A DNA stretch of 64,000 bases, taken from Acidobacteriota bacterium. GTDB lineage: Bacteria > Acidobacteriota > Blastocatellia > UBA7656. The stretch's first letter is position 1. Each line of letters starts with the position of its first letter. The position numbers and the translations under genes were made by a program. Positions 36,891-45,470 of this stretch are shown piece after piece. The notes under the pieces are model-generated. The model was not told where the DNA came from and did not search any database. It worked only from the letters and a program-made list of their open reading frames with translations. The DNA is taken from the NCBI GenBank assembly GCA_040754075.1, contig JBFMDH010000018.1, positions 1 to 64,000 of the forward strand. The letters run 5' to 3'.

Positions 36891-37757
36891 TCAATTCGCC
36901 GCGATTACTTTTGAACTATTGACTTCGTATCGTTCCATCAATTGTCCCAAGCGCTCTTTGTATTTTTCGGGAGTCATCGCGGTTAAAGCGTCATAATCTT
37001 CCTGCGGCAAAACCAATAAAAAAGTTTTCATATTGAAATGCAGCGAGCCGCAGAGTTCGGCACAGGCGATTTCATATTTGCCCACTTCCGTTGCTTTGAA
37101 ATGAATGCGGACATTCATTCCCGGAACCGCGTCCTGTTTGATTCTAAGCGCAGGAACGAAGAGACTGTGAATCACATCTTTGGAACGGATGCGCAACGCG
37201 ACCGGACGTTTTTCTGGAACCACAAGCGTTGAAATCTGAATATCGTCTTTGCCGTTGGGGTCGTCAGGGTCTACGCCGACGAAATTCAAAGACCCGTCAT
37301 TGATGAATTTGGTATTGGTTTTACCGGTGACGCCATCGGCTCCGGGGTAATGAAAATTCCATTGGAATTGTTGCGCCACAACTTCGATATTGGTGGCTTC
37401 GGCATCGCTCGGTTGATTGAGGTGAATGCCTGCCCAGACGATTTGTCCATACACGGCGACGACGACGAAAACCACAGCCGTAATTACTGTCCAGACGGCT
37501 TCGAGTTTATTATTGCCGTGGGTATATTTTGACCGCTCATTGCCTTTTCTTCCGTAGCGAAAAACTGCCCATGCCAATGCCAGTTGACAGGTAATAAAGG
37601 CAAAGCCGACCACCACAAGGGTGCGGTTAAATTGGTCATCAACCTTAGGCCCGTGCTCCGAGATGGGATGAACGAACCACCAGTTTCCGCTCCAGAATGT
37701 CCATGCCGAACCGACCGTTAAAGCGACAAGTAATAATGCCAATAGGATTTTGCTCAT
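36891..37757 (-). CDS. ctaC: Cytochrome c oxidase subunit II with Cu-A site
   Basis: This 288-residue protein has two N-terminal membrane helices (residues about 4-20 and 47-66) and a periplasmic cupredoxin domain. The Cu-A ligands appear in HSLFVPALRIKQDAVPGM and CAELCGSLHFNM. No CxxCH motif follows, so this is an aa3-type rather than a caa3-type subunit II. An outside carrier must therefore deliver electrons. Candidates are the octaheme cytochrome or the cupredoxin-like lipoprotein encoded upstream in the same cluster. Confidence 0.96.
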   Translation of the reverse strand: MSKILLALLLVALTVGSAWTFWSGNWWFVHPISEHGPKVDDQFNRTLVVVGFAFITCQLALAWAVFRYGRKGNERSKYTHGNNKLEAVWTVITAVVFVVVAVYGQIVWAGIHLNQPSDAEATNIEVVAQQFQWNFHYPGADGVTGKTNTKFINDGSLNFVGVDPDDPNGKDDIQISTLVVPEKRPVALRIRSKDVIHSLFVPALRIKQDAVPGMNVRIHFKATEVGKYEIACAELCGSLHFNMKTFLLVLPQEDYDALTAMTPEKYKERLGQLMERYEVNSSKVIAAN

Positions 37758-37839
37758 AAACCCCTCTAAGAGAAGATGTGATGCCAGAGGCTGATGAGCC
37801 GGAAAACCATCAATTCATTGCTGCATCAACAACTGACAC

Positions 37840-38742
37840 CTAACGGTTAATCACCATCAATCCGAAAAGAATTGGCAAATAGAGAACTGAAGCCAACAGC
37901 AACTGCCGGGCTTGCCATTTGGTTCTCTGCATTGCAGTGCGAATGCTGACGAATAAAAACGCCAGTCCAAGCGCGCACGCGCCAGCGAAATAAATTTTCC
38001 CCGAAATATTTACTAGAGTCGGCAATAAACTCACAGGCAAAAGCAACAACGTATACGTGACGATTTGTTGCCCTGTGACTTTGCCTTCGGGTTCAACGAC
38101 CGGCAACATTTTGATTCCGGCTTTGGCGTAATCTTCGCGATACATCCAGGCAATCGCCAAAAAATGCGGGAACTGCCACAAAAACAAAATCGCAAACAAT
38201 ATCCAGCCTTCGATGCTCAGATAACCGCGCGCTGCAACCCAACCGACAAGCGGCGGCATCGCCCCCGGAAACGCGCCCCAAAATGTTGAAAGCGTCGTGC
38301 GGGTTTTGAGCGGCGTGTAAATCAACAAATAAGTCGCCGCGGTGATGACTCCGAGAAGCGCGGTCAGCGAATTCACTGTCCATGCCAGATAAACATTCGC
38401 CAGAACGATTAATCCCATGCCAAAGATAAACGCCTGTCTGGCATTCAATTTTCCGGTCGGCAACGGTCTCGCTTTGGTGCGTAACATCAACGCATCGAGG
38501 TCACGTTCCATCCATTGATTGATGGTCGCAATTCCCGATGAGAGAACGCTCACGCCTAAAATGAGATTAAAGAGTTTCAACCAGTCAATTCCCTGCTCAA
38601 CTCCCAGACAAAAGCCCGCGATGGTCGTCAGCACAACTAAAAACGTGATGCGCGGTTTGGTGAGTTCAACAAAGGCGCGCAGCTTTTCCCGCACCGGCAA
38701 TTCGGCGACATCGTCGTTTAGAATTCTATTTACGGATTCCAT
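37840..38742 (-). CDS. ctaB: Heme O synthase (protoheme IX farnesyltransferase)
   Basis: This is a 300-residue UbiA-type membrane prenyltransferase. It adds a farnesyl chain to protoheme IX, the first step to heme A. The prenyl-diphosphate site is INQWMERDLDALMLRTKARP, with the second Asp-rich loop YREDYAKAGIKMLPVV. Nine helices are predicted. It starts 5 bp after heme A synthase and precedes the oxidase genes, so cofactor synthesis and apoenzyme are co-expressed. Confidence 0.96.
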   Translation of the reverse strand: MESVNRILNDDVAELPVREKLRAFVELTKPRITFLVVLTTIAGFCLGVEQGIDWLKLFNLILGVSVLSSGIATINQWMERDLDALMLRTKARPLPTGKLNARQAFIFGMGLIVLANVYLAWTVNSLTALLGVITAATYLLIYTPLKTRTTLSTFWGAFPGAMPPLVGWVAARGYLSIEGWILFAILFLWQFPHFLAIAWMYREDYAKAGIKMLPVVEPEGKVTGQQIVTYTLLLLPVSLLPTLVNISGKIYFAGACALGLAFLFVSIRTAMQRTKWQARQLLLASVLYLPILFGLMVINR

Positions 38743-38747
38743 TTCGA

Positions 38748-39698
38748 TTACACCGTCGCCTTTCTTGCCGAAGACATAGCCTTCTCATTCACACCGGCGT
38801 TTTGCGGAGCCAGCACCTTGTAGCAACGCGCGGTCAATACCACCATCGCCGCCAAAGTTAATGCCCCAACCACGACGTGGGATGCGGTCAGTGAAATCAT
38901 CGGTTCAAGCGGTTGCGGGTCATCTTTTGAAGCCACCCGCGCAAAGTAAGCCGCGATTCCGAGTCCCACCTGCAATATCATTAAGCCCAAGACTGCCCAA
39001 GCCGGACGGCGAATCCATCGCTCATCGTGCCTGGTTAGCACTGCTGATGCTGTCCAGATAATCAAACCTGCAACCAAACCGGCTCCGACAATGTGCGGGA
39101 TGATGCCCCACGCGCCATGTCGAAACCCCGCGCCTAAAACCAGTTGCAATAAAACCGCGCCGATGGTTGCCACCGTCAAGGTTCTAAGCGCCACCCCACC
39201 TTCATCTTTTATGGTCTGACGTTCAACAAACCAACCGCGTGAAGTGAAGACCGCAAGCGCCACGATCAAACCGAAAAAGCTCTGTGCGATGAGCGCGTGC
39301 GGCACAGCGATTTGCGGTTTATAAGCCGGAAACCAAACTCGTATGCCGCCGATTGCCGCTTGTGCAACGACGCCAACAAAAGCCAGCAGCGCGAGGGTTT
39401 TCACCCATTTGCGTTTTTCGGAAAACCAGATTGAAAGAGCCAGTAAAAAAGTGGTGAAACCCACGACACCTGCAATGAACCGGTGCGAATATTCATAGCG
39501 CACATTTGCAATGAAATTGTCAGAATGAATCAACCAGCGTCCGAATGACAGGGGCCAATCAGGAACCGAATCCCCGGCTTCGTTACTGGTAACGAGCGCA
39601 CCGGCAACCAGCAAAATAATAATTAAAAAAGCTAAGAAAATTGCGAAATAATGGAGCCAGATTTTAGGCTCGAAACCTACATCTACTTGCTTACTCAA
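38748..39698 (-). CDS. ctaA: Heme A synthase
   Basis: This is a COX15/CtaA-type membrane protein that oxidises heme O to heme A. The frame opens at 39812, but a TTG at 39698 with a GAGG site about ten bases upstream gives a 316-residue product of normal size beginning SKQVDVGFEPKIWLHYF. The extra 38 codons upstream would run through a strong hairpin (39777-39804). Family features include VTSNEAGDSVPDWPLSFG, YSHRFIAGVVGF with a heme-ligand His, GGIRVWFPAYKPQIAVPHALIAQ, FRHGAWGIIPHIVGAG and SLTASHVVVGALTLA. Confidence 0.9.
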   Translation of the reverse strand: MSKQVDVGFEPKIWLHYFAIFLAFLIIILLVAGALVTSNEAGDSVPDWPLSFGRWLIHSDNFIANVRYEYSHRFIAGVVGFTTFLLALSIWFSEKRKWVKTLALLAFVGVVAQAAIGGIRVWFPAYKPQIAVPHALIAQSFFGLIVALAVFTSRGWFVERQTIKDEGGVALRTLTVATIGAVLLQLVLGAGFRHGAWGIIPHIVGAGLVAGLIIWTASAVLTRHDERWIRRPAWAVLGLMILQVGLGIAAYFARVASKDDPQPLEPMISLTASHVVVGALTLAAMVVLTARCYKVLAPQNAGVNEKAMSSARKATV

Positions 39699-39776
39699 AA
39701 CTACAAACCTCGATTCGTTAATTTGATAAACGACAAGTAAAGCATAGAACTCATCATTCAACAAATCTGATAACGA

Positions 39777-39804
39777 ACGACGCGCCCCCATCAGAGCGCG
39801 TCGT
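39777..39804 (-). terminator. Strong hairpin between the cupredoxin gene and ctaA
   Basis: A perfect 9-bp stem, ACGACGCGC (39777-39785) with GCGCGTCGT (39796-39804), lies just beyond the upstream gene's stop on the minus strand. The following bases are only moderately T-rich, so it may slow or partly end transcription, splitting the b/c part from the oxidase part. Confidence 0.5.
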
Positions 39805-39811
39805 AAAATCA

Positions 39812-40636
39812 TTAAGGAACAATCAACGCCGGTTCAACCGTGAGCGATGTCGGAATGAATGCGGCTTTCGGCGAGAAGGTGAGATCCTGCACCTTCGATT
39901 CTTTCGCCGTAACTTCGATGCTCATCTGTTTTTCGCCCAACTTTTCGTGAAAGGCAATCAACGTATATTTGCCCGGCGGCACATTTTTAATTGAGAAAGA
40001 GCCGTCTTTGCCGCTCACTGCATAAAACGGATGACCGAGAACGCCGATATGCGCAACCATCCAGGGGTGTTGATTACATTTCACCGGAATCAGAGTTTCA
40101 GCTTTTTTAAAAACCTCTTTAAACGGCGCTTGCCCGGCGGATTGCACTTTGTTCCATTCGGGATTATTTTTCGGCGATGGGTGAACGTTATGCGTTGTCT
40201 GGTCACTGTTGCGAATTTCCAAAGTTTGCCCGACCTGAACGCCTAAAACGCGCGGCGTGTAACGACAACCATGCTGGTCGAGAACCACGACCTCTGACGG
40301 AGCGCCGAATTCAAATTTATCGGCGTTGCCGCCTTTCAAATAGACGAAGACGTTTTGCAAATTGCCGTTTTCTACCAGCACATCATCATTGAGTTTATCG
40401 CCTTCGGCGCGAACACAATTGGCGTCCTGACTCATATCAATTTTCGCGCGTTCGGGAGCCGTGCCATCGAATTTAATCACGCCTTTGATTTCTCCTTCAT
40501 CGGCTTTCGATTCGTATTTGGCTTTTTTAGGAGTATCTAAATTCTCCTCCAGGTTTTTCTTCTTAGGCTTACAATTGGCAACCATCATCGCCAGGACGAC
40601 AATTGCCAGCAGTAAAATTGCAGACTTCTTGAACAT
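39812..40636 (-). CDS. Cupredoxin-like copper lipoprotein
   Basis: This 274-residue lipoprotein has lipobox Cys at residue 22 (MVANC) after a hydrophobic signal. A charged linker leads to a beta domain with a type-1 copper set: H149 in TTHNVHP, and C187, H190 and M193 in KCNQHPWM. The C-terminal part (about 195-260, GSFSIKNVPPGKYTLIAFHEKLG) is a carboxypeptidase-regulatory-like fold. Similar proteins are annotated as methylamine-utilisation or plastocyanin-like. Lying between the octaheme cytochrome and heme A synthase, it is a good candidate for carrying electrons to Cu-A, though this is inferred. Confidence 0.75.
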   Translation of the reverse strand: MFKKSAILLLAIVVLAMMVANCKPKKKNLEENLDTPKKAKYESKADEGEIKGVIKFDGTAPERAKIDMSQDANCVRAEGDKLNDDVLVENGNLQNVFVYLKGGNADKFEFGAPSEVVVLDQHGCRYTPRVLGVQVGQTLEIRNSDQTTHNVHPSPKNNPEWNKVQSAGQAPFKEVFKKAETLIPVKCNQHPWMVAHIGVLGHPFYAVSGKDGSFSIKNVPPGKYTLIAFHEKLGEKQMSIEVTAKESKVQDLTFSPKAAFIPTSLTVEPALIVP

Positions 40637-40715
40637 TACCTTTCCTCCTTTTCGTGAATACCAGATTGCTTTGCATCAATGCCTGATGCCTTAGAAAAAA
40701 TCGCAAATTGGTATT

Positions 40716-43700
40716 CTAACGACCCGCTCCCGTCTGAGAAAGTTTATCCGTCTTGCGCTTGCCGGTTGCTGCTGTCTTATTCGCCTCAGCAGGTTTTTGT
40801 CCGGCTGGCGCAGGTGCAGGCGCGGCTCCGCTTGCGGCTCCCGCTTTCAATCTTCCCTGTTCATCAGGGGTAATCTGGAACATATACCGTACCAGTAAAT
40901 CCGCATGGTCTTTGGTATAGGTTTGAATTTGCGGCGAGGTCACGCCTTTCATAATCCAGCGGTCGTGCTCAGGAATGGTGTCGCGTTCAAACAGCCCCGA
41001 AGGCATAGCGGTTCCGGGACTGATGATTTGCGGTTCCAGCATCCAACGCCTTGTCCATTCGGGTTTCAATCGCTCTTTGGCAATCAGGAAATTCGGCGCG
41101 GTGGCTTTGGCATCGTGCGCCGCATCGCCAGTCATATGACATTTCAAACAAGGTGCCGCCTGTGAACTGAACATGGCGCGCGCCATGGTCTGTTCATCCG
41201 GCGTCAACTGCTCCATCGGCTCAGGCATATAAGGCATCTGTTGCGAAGATGCGCCCATAAAGAAATTGACCAACGCCTGCAATTCATTCTGCGAGAAATT
41301 AAATGTCGGCATCCTGACTTTCAAGTAAGAACGCACACCGTTTCGACTTACGCCCCACTGCCGCCCCAATGTCCAGGCTTGCTCGATGGCTCCGTTTGCC
41401 TGCGCGGGTTGCGCAGTTGCGAGCGGCGGACCGGGTTTGGCGGGAGCCGCAGCCGCAGGTTTCGCCTGCGCGGGTTGTCCCGTCAAATGGGCTGCCATAG
41501 CCTGTTTCACGGCATTCGCATCACCCGAACTGAGCGATGGGTCTTTCAAAAATTTCAACAACCATTCGGGATTGACGCGCGCCCCCTGGGTGGTCAGGCG
41601 CGGCGGCAACATTTCCGCTTGCCCCTGATAAATCGGCACCGTGCTGATTGCCGTTTCGGGTTGTCCGATTAACACATTGTGACAACCCATGCAGTTATAT
41701 TTCTGTACGACCCACCAACCGTCCTGCACGGCTTTCTTTTGACCTGTAGGGGTGTAACGCATCGAAGCCGGGAGCGGGGTTTCAACACTGCCTAATAAAA
41801 ACGTGGTCAAGGCATCAATATCCGGTTTTTCCAGATAGATATTGGGCATCTTCAAACGCTCTTCGGGCGGCTTCTCTTTGCCTTTATCGTAGATTCCCGG
41901 ATTGCGCAGTTTATTCTCAAAAAATCCTTTATGGTCGTACCACTTGCGACCTTCGCCATTGGTGTAGGGGTCTTCTCCGCGTTTTGCCGGTTCGGTAAGC
42001 AAGGCAAAGTCGAGGCGTTCAATCGGCTTGCTGCCTTCGGGCGTGAGTTCCGTGCCGATGCGTTGCTCTTCTTCAAGACCGCTGATTTCATGACAACCGG
42101 CGCATCCGTAAGTTTTCGCGAGTTTTTCGCCTTTTGCCGCAAGTTCTTTGTCATCCATAAAGGATGCCGCCGGGTAGCCTTCATTCTTTTTCAAAGAGAA
42201 TAAGAATGTCGCAACATCGCGGGCTTCTGATTCGGTTAAGCGGAAATTCGGCATCACGGTCATATTGTGAATTTGTAATTCACGACCATCAACCGGACTC
42301 TTTGAATGCTCATCATCAAACAGGAACGGTTTGCCAACCTTCTTATAATCATCGGGCAGCAAATCTTTTTTGGCGAATGGCGAAAAGGGAGTCAGGCGTT
42401 TGCGCGGATTATAAATCCAGCGCACGATGTAATCGTAGTTGGCTTTCTCGCCAACCCTTGAAAGGTTCGCGGCAAAATGTCCGCCAACGATACCTTTTCC
42501 TGTGCCAATGGCTTCTCCGTCAATGGCGTGACAAGCCAGACAGCCAATGGATTTGAAAATCTCTCTGCCATTGTTGGCATCGCCCATCGTTTGAGTTTGA
42601 ACTTTGACATCCAACGCCTTCTGCCAGATGAACGCCGAGATGGCTTGAATTTCATCATCATCCAAACGGAAAGACGGCATCTTGGTTCCCGGTCGAAATG
42701 CCTGCGGGTCTTTGAGCCAACCCGGGATCCAATCCTTCACCAATTTCGCTTTAATCTCTTTCAGATTGGGTCCGACTTTTTTGGCGTCCTGCATTAAATA
42801 CTTCGATTGTCTTTCATATTCGGCGATTTTGGCGTCGAGTTGACTGATGAGTTGCGGAATTTCAACGCCGGCGCGATTGCGCAGTCGTCGCGTTTCATCT
42901 TCGTCTGTAGCATTATCGGCAGCCGCGTTGGTCTCTTTAATTTCTCGCAACCGAACTTCGCGTTCGAGTTCCAGAAGGCGAATTTGTTGCCGGGCATTGG
43001 CAAGCGCATCGGTTTCGCGGTCATACCCTTCATAACGGTGACATCCTGTGCAACCGCGAACCTGGAAAAGTTGTTTACCATCATTGAGCGTGGTCGCCAT
43101 TTGCGTCACACGGTCAGCTTTGTGGCATTGATTACAACCAGCCTGCACATTCTCTTTGTAATAGAGCGGCCAGAGCCAGTGTTTATAACGACCGTGCCCT
43201 TTTTCAACCGAAACGGTTCCGCGACCATTGCCACCATGACAGAGCGAACACCCGAAGCGTTCGGGGTCATGAGTTTTTAAGAGGTCTTGATTGGGATGCG
43301 AAGCAAAGGCGATGGATTTTTCATCCACCTCGCGCTCATCGTTTGCCATGTTGACCGGCTTGATTGGCAACGGTTCGCGAATTCCCAGATGGCAGGATTC
43401 ACAACGGTCAACAACATCGCCTTCTTTGACATGAATCTGTTTAATTTTGAATTCAAACTTTTCGACCTTATCTTCAAGCTGGCTGATTTGCTGGCTGCTT
43501 AAACCAATCACGTTATCCTGCAAATAGGTATCGTAATTTTTCTTAGCTTGGGAAACCGGTTTATTCAATACCACGACTTCGGCGGCAAGCGCAGCTTTGC
43601 GGTCGTTCAACTCATTATATTTTTTCTCCAGTTCATAAAAGTCCATCGAGACTTTCTGTTCATTGCCGGCGTTGTCATGGAGTTTGATGGTATCTTTCTC

Positions 43701-44192
43701 TTTTTTCTTGTTGGCGATTTCGTCACGGTATTTTTGGCGTCCGCTTTCCGGCGCATTTTCGAGGTTGAAGGTTTTTGCAGCAACCCAGGCGCGGGTATCT
43801 TGAAATTTAGGCGTAATGTCATCGAGTTGCTGGTTGATGGCGCGGGTTTCTGCCTCAATCTCTTTTAATCGCGGTGTCGCCTTTTTAGTTTCATCATCCA
43901 ATTTTTCTTTGAAATCGACATATTCGGGAGTGGCTCTCACTTCGGCTTCGGTTCTCCCCTGGCGAGCTTTCACGCGTTCGAGATAATCGGCGTAGCGTGT
44001 GACAAATTCCTGCTGATAGGTTTTCCAGGGTCTTTGCGTGATGATTTCGTCATACATCGACCAGAGCATGACGGCAACCAGCGCCAACGCAGAAAGCAGG
44101 ATTGGAAAACTCAATGATTTTTCAGCAATCGGATCCGGTTTAGGGGTTTCAGTTGTTTTTTTCTCCAATGCCTCATTCACATTATCAGCCAT
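40716..44192 (-). CDS. Giant membrane-anchored octaheme c-type cytochrome
   Basis: This is a 1158-residue protein with eight CxxCH heme sites at Cys 264, 315, 353, 381, 551, 697, 834 and 1015. One N-terminal membrane helix (about 28-46) precedes a long coiled-coil stretch (about 95-250). The first three hemes are closely spaced (CESCH, CSLCH, CNQCH). The later ones sit in class-I cytochrome modules with probable Met ligands (PGTKMPSF, VMPNF, KMPNIY, VRMPTF, GTAMPSG). An Ala/Pro-rich linker lies at 905-935, and the C-terminus is again Ala/Pro-rich. It follows the cytochrome b genes where cytochrome c1 or f would be encoded, so I infer it takes electrons from the Rieske protein and passes them on. 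No close named family is known to me. Confidence 0.85.
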   Translation of the reverse strand: MADNVNEALEKKTTETPKPDPIAEKSLSFPILLSALALVAVMLWSMYDEIITQRPWKTYQQEFVTRYADYLERVKARQGRTEAEVRATPEYVDFKEKLDDETKKATPRLKEIEAETRAINQQLDDITPKFQDTRAWVAAKTFNLENAPESGRQKYRDEIANKKKEKDTIKLHDNAGNEQKVSMDFYELEKKYNELNDRKAALAAEVVVLNKPVSQAKKNYDTYLQDNVIGLSSQQISQLEDKVEKFEFKIKQIHVKEGDVVDRCESCHLGIREPLPIKPVNMANDEREVDEKSIAFASHPNQDLLKTHDPERFGCSLCHGGNGRGTVSVEKGHGRYKHWLWPLYYKENVQAGCNQCHKADRVTQMATTLNDGKQLFQVRGCTGCHRYEGYDRETDALANARQQIRLLELEREVRLREIKETNAAADNATDEDETRRLRNRAGVEIPQLISQLDAKIAEYERQSKYLMQDAKKVGPNLKEIKAKLVKDWIPGWLKDPQAFRPGTKMPSFRLDDDEIQAISAFIWQKALDVKVQTQTMGDANNGREIFKSIGCLACHAIDGEAIGTGKGIVGGHFAANLSRVGEKANYDYIVRWIYNPRKRLTPFSPFAKKDLLPDDYKKVGKPFLFDDEHSKSPVDGRELQIHNMTVMPNFRLTESEARDVATFLFSLKKNEGYPAASFMDDKELAAKGEKLAKTYGCAGCHEISGLEEEQRIGTELTPEGSKPIERLDFALLTEPAKRGEDPYTNGEGRKWYDHKGFFENKLRNPGIYDKGKEKPPEERLKMPNIYLEKPDIDALTTFLLGSVETPLPASMRYTPTGQKKAVQDGWWVVQKYNCMGCHNVLIGQPETAISTVPIYQGQAEMLPPRLTTQGARVNPEWLLKFLKDPSLSSGDANAVKQAMAAHLTGQPAQAKPAAAAPAKPGPPLATAQPAQANGAIEQAWTLGRQWGVSRNGVRSYLKVRMPTFNFSQNELQALVNFFMGASSQQMPYMPEPMEQLTPDEQTMARAMFSSQAAPCLKCHMTGDAAHDAKATAPNFLIAKERLKPEWTRRWMLEPQIISPGTAMPSGLFERDTIPEHDRWIMKGVTSPQIQTYTKDHADLLVRYMFQITPDEQGRLKAGAASGAAPAPAPAGQKPAEANKTAATGKRKTDKLSQTGAGR

Positions 44193-44210
44193 TTTAAAAC
44201 CTCCAATTTA

Positions 44211-44287
44211 GTCATTGGTCGTTCGTCATTGGCAAAACTTTGGTTATGTTGACGCGCTTCAACCAATGACACCTGACGAAGGACGAA
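44211..44287. repeat. Heptamer inverted-repeat pair (locus D)
   Basis: The left part, 44211-44232, reads as GTCATTG-type heptamers with one variant unit. The right part, 44263-44287, carries CCAATGAC and related units in reverse. The longest perfect pairing is 8 bp (44225-44232 with 44263-44270). It fills the gap between the octaheme gene and the cytochrome b C-terminal gene. It has the same design as loci A-C, but with a different heptamer and poorer symmetry. Confidence 0.55.
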
Positions 44288-45241
44288 TCAGATATTGAAC
44301 CAGGGAGTCACCATTACATATTTGATTCTGAATAACTGGCGAGCGAGTAATTTCACCGGCATCGCCCACAATACAGTGATTGCAAAAAACTGAAATATCG
44401 AATACTGCAAGAAGGTGGTGCGCTCGAAAATTTTCTTATCGAATTGCGTGCGGGTAACGATTTTGTGAGTTAAAAAACCCGCCACGGCAAAGAAAATTCC
44501 GACCACTACCGCGCCAATCAATCCTTTCCAGGGTTGTTGTCCGGCAAACGTCAGCCCCCAATTCACCAGAATATCCGGCAAATCGCGGTTGACTTCGTAA
44601 GGCACGGTGTTGTGATCCCAGGTTTGTCCGGGCCAAAACCACACCCATCCGGGACCGCGCATAAAAGTGCCGATGATAATCAACGCCACCCAGGTCGCAA
44701 AGCCGATTAAAAAAGCGCCGACCGCAATCTTTCGCTGCTTCCAGGTGTAATAACCGGAGCCGAGCGGGTTGGCGTCAACATACGGAAACACCATCAAACC
44801 GATGAGAATCAAGGTTGGCATCACCACCCCGGCAATCCACGGGTCGAAATAAACCAACATTTCTTGAAGCCCCAGAAAGTACCAGGGCGCTTTCGATGGA
44901 TTCATCGTCAGGTTGGGATTCGATGGCTCTTCGAGCGGCGCATTAAGTCCTATCGACCAGACATACAGAATAATCGTGACAATGACCGCTGCCAGGAATT
45001 CCACACGCAGCAGATAAGGCCAGACGTGCAATTCTTTCGCCCATCCGCTTTGAAAGGGCAAGGTTTTGCGATGATGGGTTTTCGCCATCTGCGGGTTTTG
45101 TTCCAACTCGCCAACCAGCCGGTCATTCGCCAGTGCCTGTTTGAATCCGAGCCAGGTAAAAAACGGTATCAGAAACAGCATTGCGACAATCGGAATATTG
45201 TCCGGCAAGGTGGTGATTTCCCATAATTGATGCCAATCCAT
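44288..45241 (-). CDS. Cytochrome b C-terminal (subunit IV-type) protein, extended
   Basis: This 317-residue membrane protein is encoded from the ATG at 45241, which has GGAGG just upstream. A longer frame opens at 45364, but its extra 41 codons are only translated heptamer repeat. The Qo-site region reads KAPWYFLGLQEM instead of the mitochondrial PEWY, a form seen in menaquinol-type bc complexes. Helices follow at PWIAGVVMPTLILIGLMVFPYV and later. It is about twice the length of chloroplast subunit IV, with extra C-terminal helices. It partners with the cytochrome b6-type gene upstream to make a split cytochrome b. Confidence 0.88.
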   Translation of the reverse strand: MDWHQLWEITTLPDNIPIVAMLFLIPFFTWLGFKQALANDRLVGELEQNPQMAKTHHRKTLPFQSGWAKELHVWPYLLRVEFLAAVIVTIILYVWSIGLNAPLEEPSNPNLTMNPSKAPWYFLGLQEMLVYFDPWIAGVVMPTLILIGLMVFPYVDANPLGSGYYTWKQRKIAVGAFLIGFATWVALIIIGTFMRGPGWVWFWPGQTWDHNTVPYEVNRDLPDILVNWGLTFAGQQPWKGLIGAVVVGIFFAVAGFLTHKIVTRTQFDKKIFERTTFLQYSIFQFFAITVLWAMPVKLLARQLFRIKYVMVTPWFNI

Positions 45242-45250
45242 ATTTCCTCC

Positions 45251-45466
45251 ATTGCGGATTGCGGATTGCGGATTGCGGATTTTCAGATTCGCTTTCCGAT
45301 TCCAGATTGATGGTTGCGAAATACTAAGTAGGTAGGAAGTAGTTCTTTTACACGAAACACGCAAAAAAGCCTGAAAAATAGCTGATTCTTGTCAAATAAC
45401 TTTTTTCCACCTACTTAATTGATCAACTTTTTGTCAATCCGCATTTCGCAATCCGCAATCCGCAAT
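45251..45466. repeat. Heptamer inverted-repeat pair (locus C)
   Basis: The left arm (45251-45278) is four exact tandem copies of ATTGCGG. The right arm (45435-45466) is built of the reverse-complement units. Positions 45251-45270 and 45447-45466 are perfectly inverted over 20 bp. The 176 bp between the arms has no gene. It lies between the two cytochrome b genes. The right arm nearly repeats that of locus B. Confidence 0.9.
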
Positions 45467-45470
45467 TGAA

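Noticed and set aside
36891-37757. caa3-type subunit II with a fused cytochrome c
   Set aside because: The protein ends soon after the Cu-A site and has no CxxCH motif.
45242-45364. N-terminal extension of the subunit IV-type cytochrome b frame
   Set aside because: The codons are the ATTGCGG repeat of locus C read through. A GGAGG site directly precedes the ATG at 45241.
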